Of a DNA stretch of 64,000 nt, positions 1 to 10,783 are shown one piece after another. The position numbers and the translations under genes were made by a program. Position 1 is the first letter of the stretch. Every line of letters starts with the position of its first letter. The notes under the pieces were generated by a model, which was not told the DNA's origin, did not search any database, and saw only the letters and a list, made by a program, of their open reading frames with translations. Source of the DNA: Dermanyssus gallinae (Eukaryota; Arthropoda; Arachnida; Mesostigmata; Dermanyssidae); assembly GCA_003439945.1 (NCBI GenBank), contig QVRM01002480.1:1-64000 (forward strand). Reading direction: 5' to 3'.

Positions 1-114
1 TGGTCTCGGTGCTCTCCTCGGCTGTGCTTAGATACACCTGTAATAAAAAAGACAATAACAGTAGTTTAGTGAACTGCCATATTTCCTCATATATATATTA
101 AAAAAAAAAAAAAA

Positions 115-162
<48 letters not shown>

Positions 163-439
163 CATGCGTGCAGACTATTCACCACGGACGCAGTTTTCTG
201 CGCCTATTGCTGTGGCTAATATTGCGTCTTGCATGTTAACGGGGTCATTTATGCGTACCCGGATATGTCGCCACGACGCAAGACAATCATGCACTACTTG
301 TGTGCATCGTTAGCAGCGTCGTTAAGAGACAGCCGTAACAGCAATAGTATGAATTATCGTCCAGACTGCTGGAATTATCCGAAATCGCGGCGGACTCCTC
401 TCGGATAGTGTAGGCATTTCCTTACGACCGTACGGCCAT

Positions 440-533
440 TGCTGAATGAAACACTATTATCATTGCCTACCTAGTCTCCTTTTCCACCCTTTATTCGGTA
501 AATAAAGGCGCATTCTATTCTATTCTATTCTAT
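440..533 (+). mobile_element. Possible retroelement 3' tail ending in (ATTCT)n
   Basis: A CTCCTTTTCCACCC segment is followed by AATAAAGG and then four to five ATTCT units (about 511-535). Short tandem-repeat 3' tails after an AATAAA-like motif are typical of some non-LTR elements and their SINEs. No coding part is present. Confidence 0.4.
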
Positions 534-1145
534 TAGGCAGCGTCCAGCATTGAGGTTGATTTATCAGGTGTCATGTGGGCTTTGCCATCCAGGGCTAGGT
601 GGCGAGCATTCGAAGAAAAACTAAAGGGGAATATAGCCATGGTGGCTTTATAGCAAAGCCATTCTCTTGCACGTTCGGAAGACTCCCCCCTCCCATCAAC
701 CACTCAATCCAGCTCAGGCTGCCCTCTACGTGTTTGGTACGTTAGCTTTCGAATTTAAATAGGTGAACGTAGATATCAGATCGTTAGGTTAACTTTAGAA
801 TAACTTAGGCAGTCTGGCTTCTGGCCAAAGTTAAGCGTACGAGATATTGATTTAGCAATCACATCGTTGGAATTTCAAGCTACAGCCAACAGAGAAACAG
901 AAACGTCGTCTAAACAATGACTCGACCGACCTGGAAGCGCGTCGTCATATCCATAAATTTGTCTTTGAATTACAAAGTATCATGATTCTCTGTGGCGTAA
1001 TAATGTGCTTGATGAACATCAAGCATAGATTGTAAAGGAGATTATTGTAAAAGAGACCGTCAAATCTTTCTCTGTTATCTCGCCTTCTCGAAGCTGATTT
1101 TGTGGAGTTTTGCGACAACATAGATCGGACGTTTTGATGGCAATG

Positions 1146-1181
<36 letters not shown>

Positions 1182-3346
1182 CTTTCCGTAAGCCGTTGGG
1201 AATGTCGAACCGCGATCGCCTATTCGTGGATCACTTGTCGACCGTTGATGACGGCTACAGCTAATTACTTAACAAAACCATGTACATATTTCCGATATGT
1301 GTGCACGTTCGTAAGGTTATTGTTTATATATATATGTATATATATATATATATATACATATATATAGCTCCCGACCATTACGTGCTACTATGTGTGGGCA
1401 ATTATTCTCATGAGGTTTTTATTTGACTTGGAATGTGAACCTGCTGCCGGCCACACACTTCAGCTTGACTGCATAGTATTGGTAGTACTGTAGATATCGG
1501 CCTTGATGTGCACATTATCGTTGTTTTTCACGCCCCTTTTGCCGCCTTTGCGATACTCCGCTAAATGTAGTGGGATTATGAGCCGAGACAATATCTTCAC
1601 GACAAACTTATTTAGCCAACCACTGGATAATAAGACAAACAATGAATGATGAATAAATGACGAGCGAAAAATAATGACCGTTCTGTTCTATTCTGTTCTC
1701 ATCGGTAACATCAGCGCTGATGACGACGACGTGGTTCGTGTGGACAAAGCAGAAGTTCTGTTTTTCACATCTGTCTGTATACGTGTCTATCTGTTGATAT
1801 CTATCAATCCACCGATCTTACCTTGGGCACTTTCGCAAAGCTCACGACCGGAGTTTGATCTTTGTATACCGTGATCGGTGTCAGCACCTAGGAATGAATA
1901 CATATCTTACATTAGACATGAACATAGCAAATATATATATATATATATATATATTCATATATATACACCTATGCATATCGCGTTCGCGCGGACAACTATA
2001 CGGTTGTCTTCAAAGTAACACTGTCAAAAACAATGTAACTTTATCAAATTTTTATAATATAAATATAGTACTAAACTCAATGTTCAGAAATGTGATTGAT
2101 TGATTGATGGGATAAGACTAACACTTTTTGTAGCATGCGACACTTCCGTTGAATTGATGCTCACTTATTTAACTAACAGGATTCGTAGTCAATATAGGCC
2201 ATAAAAAAAAACAAGAAAACCAGATTTGCGAACGTAGCTTTAGAGACAATAAAATACGCAACAACAGTTGTTGCGACGAGAACAATCAGCAACAGCAGCA
2301 ATCCCGATGACTATAAAAACATCTTACAAAAAGCTTACAGGCAAAAACAACAGCAGACAAATAGGCTAAAACAGATAAGCAATAAATGAACCTCGTAGAG
2401 ATAAACAACGCCAACATGACAAAACAACGAAACCGTAACAACGGCCAGCAACAATTGCGTCGACAAGTCCCTGTTTAGAATCAATCAGTAAAAGTACATT
2501 ACTTACTTAAATGTTTCTGTATACAGACGACAAGGAACGCAATCTATATTTATTCTGTTTGTCATATTGTCGTAACGTAGACGCTATAGCTCACAGAAAT
2601 ACGCTGTGCGTAGCTTACGCAGAGGGATACAGACAATGTAAGATATTGTATGCAGTTTGTGTTTGGTGCTATATTGCTGCTGTATCCGGAAACAATATGT
2701 GATGACGGCTAATGGAAACCCCGTACGGCCATTCTAACTGGCCATCGCAGAATACATCTAACAAGGCATCTTGTTAGCGTTTAGTCAGTGAGCGCTGCTG
2801 ATACTTTGGTGTTAAAGCGATCTTGCAAAGCTTGATGTGCAGAACATATCGTCGACCCGTATTGTCATATTTGTCGTATTACTGTTGTTTTTGTTGTATT
2901 CGTGTTTTGTATAGTTCTGTAAATAAATATTTTTTCATTTGTTGCTACTCTTTTGATAGCTTTTTTTAGCCGTTCCTTCGGCTATGTGTTGCTATCGTTG
3001 TTTAAAATACTGCAAATTCCAGTTTACCTGGGAAATATAGTTGCCTATAAAATAGGGCATATGTGCTAGTTACACGATCACTGTTTTCTGTTAACTAGGT
3101 AAATGTACCCTTAGAAAGCCTTCTAACATGCCAGTTGTGTGGTAAATATAATACATGTGCTCTATTTCTGATAGAAACGGTGTGATATCCCCAAACAAGA
3201 ATAGTTTGATGTTCGTTGTGTGTTGGTACTATCTCGCGTTGCTAAACGAGCTAAACAAGTCAATGTGTTCTGTGGAACTCATACCAACGAATTTGCAGGT
3301 AAAATTTGCATATCACATTGTTAGAGTACATTCATTATTTACAACC

Positions 3347-3395
<49 letters not shown>

Positions 3396-3954
3396 AAACC
3401 AATTATTGGGTCGCAATTATATTATTATTAATATTCTATAAAGCGTCGAAGCGATTGTTAGACTCGGCACAAAGTTGAAACTTGCTCTCAGGGTACACCT
3501 TGTCAAATTTGTCGTGCGCGAACTACGACTGAATGTATGTTTGTAATTCCAACTCATTGACAGAAAAGAGCTTGTAATCTGCTGCGACAATTATGCGTCA
3601 CTTCATGCGGATGGTCAAAAACCTCAAAAAAGAATTTATGACCTAGGTTGGAGACTCTTTCTCGACGTATTCTCAAGACCTTGGACTATCAGGCAATATC
3701 GTTCCAGTCGTTCAAAGGCTTTTTAACTTGAAGAACACATGGACACGTTATAAAATGAGTGCACAGTCGAATGCAAGCTTTCTTTAACTCCGGGCGAGAG
3801 GATATTTACAAACGAAGAGTCGAAAAGTGCACCAATCGTCGGCAACAGATCGTTAAAAGCGTTTTTTTTTGGCTTTGCGGTACTTAACGAAAACGCACAC
3901 TCTTTTTAAGGCTTGTTTTCTCTGTAGATTAGAAATAAATACAGTTTGTATAAA

Positions 3955-4009
<55 letters not shown>

Positions 4010-5390
4010 GTAGACGGTTAAAGCAAGTCGCCTGAAAGTCAGGGCTACTCGCTAATGTTGTCCTTTGAATCTATAGCATTTTTCGAACAATAACCTCTCT
4101 CGGATAGTTAGAGTTGCGTTTTCGTGCATTATGCATATATGTACGTTGTAGACGCTGTAAATCGGCTTGCCAGTCAATAGACGACAACACCTCCTCTAGC
4201 TTGCTAACACCAGATGATTTTGCCAGAAAGCATACGCATATGTAAGTTTGTAACACATGGCAAGGTATGAAGACGCGTGCGCCTAAAGATGGTCAGTCGC
4301 ATTGCTTCTATTTTCTGTCAGTATGAATATGAACATTAGGCCGAACCACCACCCGCCGCCGTGTAGACAGAGAAACGCATTTGAAAGTGCTTCGTTTCGT
4401 TCGAGCCAGAGCGTAATTTTCTGTTAGCTGCGACGACAGCTGGTTATGGGACGCCAATACGAGTATTGCTTACAAACGACCGCATTGGTTTTCATTGACG
4501 TGTGGAACTGGTGTCACGTCACGCTGCGGGAACTGCGAACTCAGTCACACGGTTCGAGTCGTCGTGGGTGACACGCAGTCAATCGACAACGGCCGTGCCT
4601 GGACCGATAGAAGTAAATCTCTGTGACCCTTTTACATCATCATCATCATCATCATCGGCACATAAAAACGCGCTACAAGATTTACACTTATTTGAGAGCC
4701 TACTAAACATTTGACAGGCATTCGCTCATGGAACACTGATCTGTGCAGATCAGATGTACAGCATCACTCACCAGGCACAAACGACAAAGCATGCTGAAAT
4801 GACCCCGCTGGCCGCTAGGCTTTTTCTATTCAAATCCTTGAGTTGTTCGCGTTCGTGTATCGTGTGTGCCGCGTGCAGTTTCTCGTTTATTGATTTGAAT
4901 CAGATGAATGGTATACCTTGCGTAATGTTTGCCAACCGCGACACCTGCTGAGCTATTGCTAAGTGGGTAGTCTATATCCCTATTTGCGCACAGCCATAGT
5001 GTCACTGTGAAACGTTTCCAGTAAGCCAGACGTAGTTAGTCAAACTCGTCGTTACCAACTAAGGTTGAGGTATTTACATACGACCTGGTTCAATCGAAGT
5101 CAAGCAAAGACGGTGGCGAGACATAACGAAACATTCAAAAGAGCAAAGGGTGGTTGCACGTGACCGCAGTGTTCGCAGGTATTAGGAAGGGGGAAGATCG
5201 CGCCACATAATATTAATACTAATAAGGATAACTATGACTTTTTGATGCCGATGATATGAAGACTTAATGAAACAGAAACGCTCGCTCATAGGCGCTCGAG
5301 CGTGTATAAAGCAACTAAAAAGTGCCTCTATCAATAGATCGTGACAGAGACCATATAGAGTTTAGAGAGAAAAGAAAGATAAGGGTAAAT
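534..5390. other. Gene-free stretch
   Basis: No supported gene. Small TA tracts at 1149-1177, 1325-1366, 1930-1966 and 3350-3380 (the last ending in a T15 run), plus CAA-rich patches at 2260-2450. No long, compositionally balanced frame. Confidence 0.6.
3960..4005. repeat. (TA)n microsatellite
   Basis: A perfect dinucleotide run of about 46 bp in gene-free DNA. Confidence 0.95.
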
Positions 5391-5499
5391 GAATTATATA
5401 ACGAAAATCACCTTAATGAGTGTAAGTAAGTCCGTTAATTTGACAGGCAATAGCAGCAACAGAAGACACAATAACCCAAAAAAAAATATTATCATTATA

Positions 5500-6125
5500 G
5501 CGACAACGGGGACAACAGCAGCCCTCGCAGCATCAAAAACACCAACATCGACAACAATAACAGCAACAACAACAACGACAACATCTACTACAACTACCGT
5601 TGTGGCAGAAGCGACTATAGCAGCCAATCGTTGGGGGGGGGGGGGTTGTCTAGGAAAACAGAGGAGGGGATGAGGAACGGGGCCAAGTCGACGATTGTCC
5701 AAGGCGCCAAAAACAGCGCTTTTTTCCCCTTTATTCCCCCGCTGAGGCCGGGGGAATAGCACCCCCCCCCCCTCCCCAGCACCAAGGGGCAAATATCGCC
5801 GTTATCGGGTCCGGGGTTCTGCCAGTGAGTCACTGATTGACCAACCGACCGCCTGTTTAGCCGTTAACGGTCTTCAACGTGGCCGCCACCGAAGCTGCAA
5901 CGGTAGCATTCAAGATGAGAGCGACTTCAACAGCAGCAGTAGCAACCGCAGCAAAAACAGCAATAGCAGATTAGCCGTAGCAACAGCAGCATTACGAGCT
6001 GTTGCACTAGTAACATACAGAATATACAGTACGCTATTCTCGTTTGTTGCTGACCCCACGTCGAGTGGTTTGTCGACAGCGACAACAACAACAACAACAA
6101 CAACAACAGCAGCAAAAGCCACAGG
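5500..6125. repeat. CAA/CAG-type triplet-rich DNA
   Basis: Imperfect ACA/CAA/CAG triplets at 5500-5620 and 5925-6125, separated by a segment with a G11 run at about 5635 and a C10 run at about 5761. The apparent poly-Thr, poly-Val and poly-Leu frames on both strands are repeat artefacts. Confidence 0.8.
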
Positions 6126-6253
6126 TAACAACAATAATGAAGGCAACAAGGTCGACAACATTGACAAGGCGACCATGAAGTCGACAACGACGGCGATGAC
6201 GACGAACACGACGAAACCAGCATCGACGGTGGCGACTTCACGGTGCGAACGCA

Positions 6254-7047
6254 GTTGAGGATGATGGTAGTGATGGTGATGGTAGTGATGAAGAATGAAG
6301 ATCATCAAGAAGCATGATGGCGATGGATGAAGATCTTCAAGAATCATGATGATGATGGATGAAGGCTATTAAGAATCATGATGGTGATGGATGAAGATTA
6401 TCAAGAATAATGATGGTGATGGACGAAGATCATCAAGAATGATGATGATGATGATGATGGATGAAGGTCATCAATAATCATGATGGTGATGGATGATCAT
6501 CAAGAATCATGATGGTGATGGATGAAGGCTATTAAGAATTATGATGATGATGGATGAAGGCTATTAAGAATCATGATGATGATGGATGAAGGTCATCAAT
6601 AATCATGATGGTGATGGATGATGATCATCAAGAATCATGATGGTGATGGATGAAGGCTATTAAGAATCATGATGATGATGGATGAAGATCATCAAGAATC
6701 ATGATGGTGATGGATGAAGACCATCAAGAATCATAATGGTGATGGATGAAGATTATCAAGAATCATGATGATGATGGATGAAGATCGTCAAGAATCATGA
6801 TGGTGGTGGATGAAGATTATCAAGAATCATGATGATGAATGACAATCATCCAGAATCGTGATGGTAATGATGGTGATGGATGAAGGTCATTAAAAATCAT
6901 GATGATGATGATGGTGATGACTGAAGATTATCAAGAACCATGATGGTTGTGGTGATGGATGAAGATCATCACGGGTAGTGATGATGATGATGATGATGAT
7001 GGATGAAAACCATCAAGAATCGTGATGATGATTATGATGCAGAATAA
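6254..7047. repeat. Minisatellite with a 32-bp unit, about 25 copies
   Basis: Units of the form AAGAATCATGATGGTGATGG plus ATGAAG plus a variable hexamer (ATCATC, GCTATT, GTCATC or ATTATC). The length is usually 32 bp, with ATG/GTG triplet gains and losses. The period is not a multiple of three and all frames are interrupted, so it is not coding. Distinct unit subtypes recur in blocks, suggesting unequal exchange. Confidence 0.9.
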
Positions 7048-8860
7048 AAATCTTCAAGAATGCAGACGACAACGTTAACAGCAGCAGCAGCAGCGGCGGC
7101 AGCCCCAATAGGAGCAGCTTCAGAAGCAGGATTGTTGTTACCAACCACACCAATACCGGCACTACCCCCTCCTCCGGCTCAACCCCCGACCCCCCGCCAT
7201 CTGTCTCCGGCGTCCATCACCGTCAGCGTTGCGTCAACGTTCCCGTCGGTGAGGCGATGGCGCTGTGCAGGCCGACTCGATCTTGACTCGATCAAATGCA
7301 ACACCAGCAGCAGAAGCACCAGCACCAGCAATAGCGTAGGACAGTCGGCGGGTCCCTTGGCCGCCGATCATGACCGACCAACATCGATTGCATCGACGAC
7401 GACCTTGGGGGCTATGAAGATGATGATGATGATGATGATGGGGGCGCATAACGTTGCCCCCAAGTTTGCCGTTCCCGTTAGTGATGGCTCGCCGCCCCCG
7501 CTTGGCTGCTGTTGCCGCTGGCCACGCACTCTATGCTTGTTCGCTGATTCGCTGCGTCTGCAAGTATTTAGCCGCCACTGCTGATGCTGTCGCCATTGTT
7601 GTTGTCGCCATTGTTGTTTTTGTTGTTGTTGTCACCATTATTGTTGTTGTTGTTGTTGTCATCGTTCGCAGAAACATCGGCGACAACAACCGATCAATCA
7701 TGATGATGATGATGATAGTCGTACTGGGGTTGATGTTTATGATGGTGGAAGGGAGTTATGATGATTGAGATGGTGATAACCTTATGCCAGGTTTAATTAC
7801 ACATCACTCACTTACTATTCCCTTTTTGGGTAACTGAGTCGACGAGCTAGAGACGATATGCGGCAGGCCGGGATTGAACCAACAACAACTTTCATCAAAC
7901 AATAATCTCGTTAATTTTGCTCCACGGATTACTACTACTACTACTACTACTGTTTAAGTGGTAGAAATGGTTACTCATCCGCTGACGCACAACTGCTTCG
8001 CAGGCAATCTCGGTGCAAACATTAGTGTTCCAGCACGATTGCTCGCTGTTGTTATTATCACTGATTTACCGGAAGGAGGTGCATACAGGAGTGGAGACTT
8101 CGCCCCATTCCTCTTGAACACTCAAGTCGGCAAGTACGCCCTTCGAAAAGAGCAGTAGGGTCCCAATGATTGAGACCAATATTTCTACTTTTCGACACTC
8201 AAAAATGTTCCGCGCATATTATTAAGGCAAAGAATAACGCTGTCAACTTTGCCAGCGATTAAGGGCCAGAAAACAGTATGCTTCAAGCAACTCCAGTACG
8301 TCTGGTTAATATCAAGGTCGCACCAAGGTGACTGTATATGAGAGCGACTTTGTGTTGGAGGACCTATATGTGAAGAACGCTACGTAGCGAAGTCATGTGA
8401 TCGCATTCTTCCCTAAGGCAGTGCTGGATTTACATCTGACGCCACACAATTAGTGTATCTTTCCGCGGACTCCACTCTATGAGGAATTGAGGACTTGGAA
8501 CGAACAGGTGACGTTCTATGAACCGCCGCCTTAATATAGATCAATAGAAAGTGAGAAGGCAAATTTGCCGACCTCGACGTAAGCCTCTATTTTACGGAGG
8601 CAATGACAAGTGAATCATAGAAAAAGCTAGCCGTTACGTTAACCGTACACATTCACGATTGTTATACGACAAAGGTTCTCCAAAAACTAACCATCAAGCG
8701 CGACAATATGGTAATCGTTATTCATTTTGTTGATGGTGTTGTTGTGGCTGCTACTATTGTCGTTGTGGCTACTGCTGCTGCTGCTGCTAGTGTTGTTGTT
8801 GTGGTGGTAACTTCATGTTGTAGGTGGTGCTCTTATTATAGACGCTCTAATAATACTTAA
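7048..8860. other. Downstream flank of the gene, no supported gene
   Basis: Contains a 174-codon plus-strand frame (ATG at 7060) made of Ala, Pro, Ser/Thr and Met runs from triplet repeats, with no recognisable domain. GTT-rich tracts lie at 7590-7665 and 8730-8810. The segment 7960-8700 is non-repetitive but shows nothing recognisable. Confidence 0.5.
7835..7935 (-). mobile_element. Possible degenerate SINE with a B-box-like sequence
   Basis: On the minus strand GTTGTTGGTTCAATCCCGGCC looks like a B box in a tRNA-like arm. The A-box side is weak. It is a single copy here, so only tentative. Confidence 0.3.
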
Positions 8861-8872
8861 TTTCTTTTTTTT

Positions 8873-8878
8873 TTTATT
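8873..8878 (-). promoter_or_regulatory. Candidate polyadenylation signal AATAAA
   Basis: On the minus strand AATAAA occurs about 20 bases after the TAG stop of the terminal exon and runs straight into a genomic A-tract (T-run on the plus strand, about 8861-8875). It could be the poly(A) signal of a very short 3' UTR, or chance in A-rich DNA. Confidence 0.3.
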
Positions 8879-8896
8879 AAAACATTAGTTTTAGGT

Positions 8897-9268
8897 CTAG
8901 TTATAACTATAGGCTGGTTCGTCGTATAGGACGGCGCACGTATCTCGCGGTCGTTGTTTGCTGTTCTGTTGTTGTTGTTGTTTGCTGTTCTGTTGTTGTT
9001 GTTGTTGTTGTTGTTGTAGTTGTTGTTGTTGTTGTTGTGTTACCTCGGTGGTTGCTGTGACCGTGCTGGCAGGGAAGATGGTGACCAGGTTGGTCTCGAC
9101 CTTCTCGCGGCTCTTGATGCGCGACGAACCGCGCCGGAAGAACGTCGTATAGTACGTGTAAGTGGTGAAGTAGGTCGACGTCACGGGAACCGTCAGTTGA
9201 GCGCTGGCTGTTGGCGTAATCGTCGGCGAAGACGCTGAAGCCGTTGCCGCGTACAGATTGCTGACCAC
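8897..9268 (-). CDS. Terminal exon of the DUF4758-type gene with a poly-Gln tail
   Basis: The exon starts after TGTCCAG|GTGGTCAGC in phase 0. The join gives TSRTS|VVSNLYAAT, matching the internal copy ASVVSNYEVVSN in the central exon. It then carries another family repeat, YFTTYTYYTTFFRRGSSRIK, followed by SREKVETNLVTIFPAS. A CAA/CAG tract (8950-9045) encodes Gln runs interrupted by Leu and by two Asn-Ser-Lys units. The end is DTCAVLYDEPAYSYN and a TAG stop. The 3' splice site is poor: it has no pyrimidine tract and is preceded by GCATC-type repeats. An AATAAA lies about 20 bases after the stop. The poly-Gln stretch may be translated, or a further intron could remove part of it. The family repeat makes the first half secure; the last 50 residues are less certain. 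Confidence 0.7.
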   Translation of the reverse strand: MVSNLYAATASASSPTITPTASAQLTVPVTSTYFTTYTYYTTFFRRGSSRIKSREKVETNLVTIFPASTVTATTEVTQQQQQQLQQQQQQQQQNSKQQQQQNSKQRPRDTCAVLYDEPAYSYN

Positions 9269-9280
9269 CTGGACACCGCC

Positions 9281-9321
9281 GTATCGCATCGCGTCGCATC
9301 GCATCGCACCGCATCGCACAT
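9281..9321. repeat. GCATC-type short tandem repeat beside a 3' splice site
   Basis: Plus-strand pentamers GCATC with GCGTC and GCACC variants, about seven units. They sit directly upstream, in transcript sense, of the terminal-exon acceptor, where a pyrimidine tract would be expected. Confidence 0.7.
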
Positions 9322-10079
9322 CACCATGACGACAGCAACGACAACAACGGCAGCAACAATAACAACAAACGCAACAATAAAAACAACAGCCACGTTTTTT
9401 CTCTCTCTCGTGTCTCTTGTGCTCGTCTCGAGAATGCCGTTATTGCTATTGCTTGCAGCAATCAACAATTTCCGAACTCTTGAGCTTTGCCAGCGAGTCT
9501 TCAGTCAATTCGGCGAATCCTCTCGTATTTTATCTCTCTTATCTCTCTCTCTCTCTCTCACCCTATCTTTCTCTCTAGCTCTATTTTTTTTCGAGTCTAG
9601 ACAGTTTGTTAATGATTGTGGACAATTAGCAGATGAAGGTTGATGAAGGGAAGGGGCAGTGTAGAGGTGTGTGCGTGTGAGAGAGAGAGAGGATTAGAAA
9701 AGACTCTAGGCTGGCCAATAGTCAGTAGTAAGTGGGAAACGTTGCAGACGTACACAAAACACAAAGGAACTCGAAACAAAACAATACGGAAAAAAGCAGG
9801 CGGGCAGACGCAAACAACGACGACAAAACACACAGGACAACAACATATGGGACAACACCCCAGGCGCATTCGTGACTGTAATGCTTATGGTAGTAGTATT
9901 GTAATAGCAGTACGAGAGAGCAGGGAAGTGGTCTGGGTGGGGACAGTGGGAGTTACGGGAACAAAACGACGAGTAATGTGCAGAGTTAATTGTGTTACGG
10001 TCAACTTAGTGGTGGGAATTTCTCTACCAGAGTCAAGTTAGAACTCTTGCAAGTGTTCTGACCTAGGCGTATATGCCAT

Positions 10080-10590
10080 TACGCTTCGTGAGCTGATGTC
10101 GGGTGCTCGCCTAGGATGCCAGGACGGTCGTCCCTCGCTAACCCCCCACGATTGGTCGGTGGCAGGGCAGGGCATCGGAGGCAGGCCGGCTGGCTATGCA
10201 GCCCGACATGCCCAAGTCCACAATCCAAAGGAATACGCATCGATCGGCGACTCGCACATGTGTTATCTGTTTGCGTTTGAAACTCTAGACGGTTCGGGGC
10301 CAAGGACGCACATTTTGATTGGCAAAAAATGGGGAACCTCCTGGTCAACCTTGCGTTCGGCAGAATTGAGCTCCTTCGACAGATTTTAGGTCCCGACATG
10401 CAACATAGGGACGCGCCGCTTCGATTCTACGCACGTTCCAACGGTCATCGGGCCCTAGACTTGAGACGGTCGACTTTGCGTGCTTTGATAAGACAAAATA
10501 TAGAGGCTGGTAATGGCAAATGCCAATCCAAACTAGTATCGGCCATAACCGAAAAACGACCGGCACACCAACTGGTTTGTGCCTTCTGAC
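10080..10590. other. Non-repetitive GC-balanced island inside an intron
   Basis: About 510 bp without microsatellite character and with many CpG. It is unusually open: 106 and 73 codons on the minus strand, and 97 and 86 codons (ATG at 10329) on the plus strand. I recognise no domain and no splice logic linking it to the host gene. It could be an old insertion, a conserved non-coding block or an unrecognised exon. Confidence 0.4.
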
Positions 10591-10701
10591 TCTCGACTTG
10601 CAGAGCTTCCTTTAGAAAGGGTATATCCTAAATCATTGTGGCTCTTTGCATCAAGATTACTTTTATTTATTTTTACTACTTGACGAGATTATTTACAATT
10701 T

Positions 10702-10703
<2 letters not shown>

Positions 10704-10781
<78 letters not shown>
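10704..10781. repeat. (TA)n microsatellite, 78 bp
   Basis: An uninterrupted TA run within the intron before the terminal exon. Confidence 0.95.

Positions 10782-10783
<2 letters not shown>

Noticed and set aside
4540..4600. Lone B-box-like GGTTCGAGTC
   Set aside because: No A box at suitable spacing and no second copy.
7060..7584. A 174-codon plus-strand ATG frame
   Set aside because: Ala, Pro, Ser/Thr and Met runs come from GCA, CCC, AGC and ATG triplet repeats. No domain, no signal peptide and no splice-supported partner.
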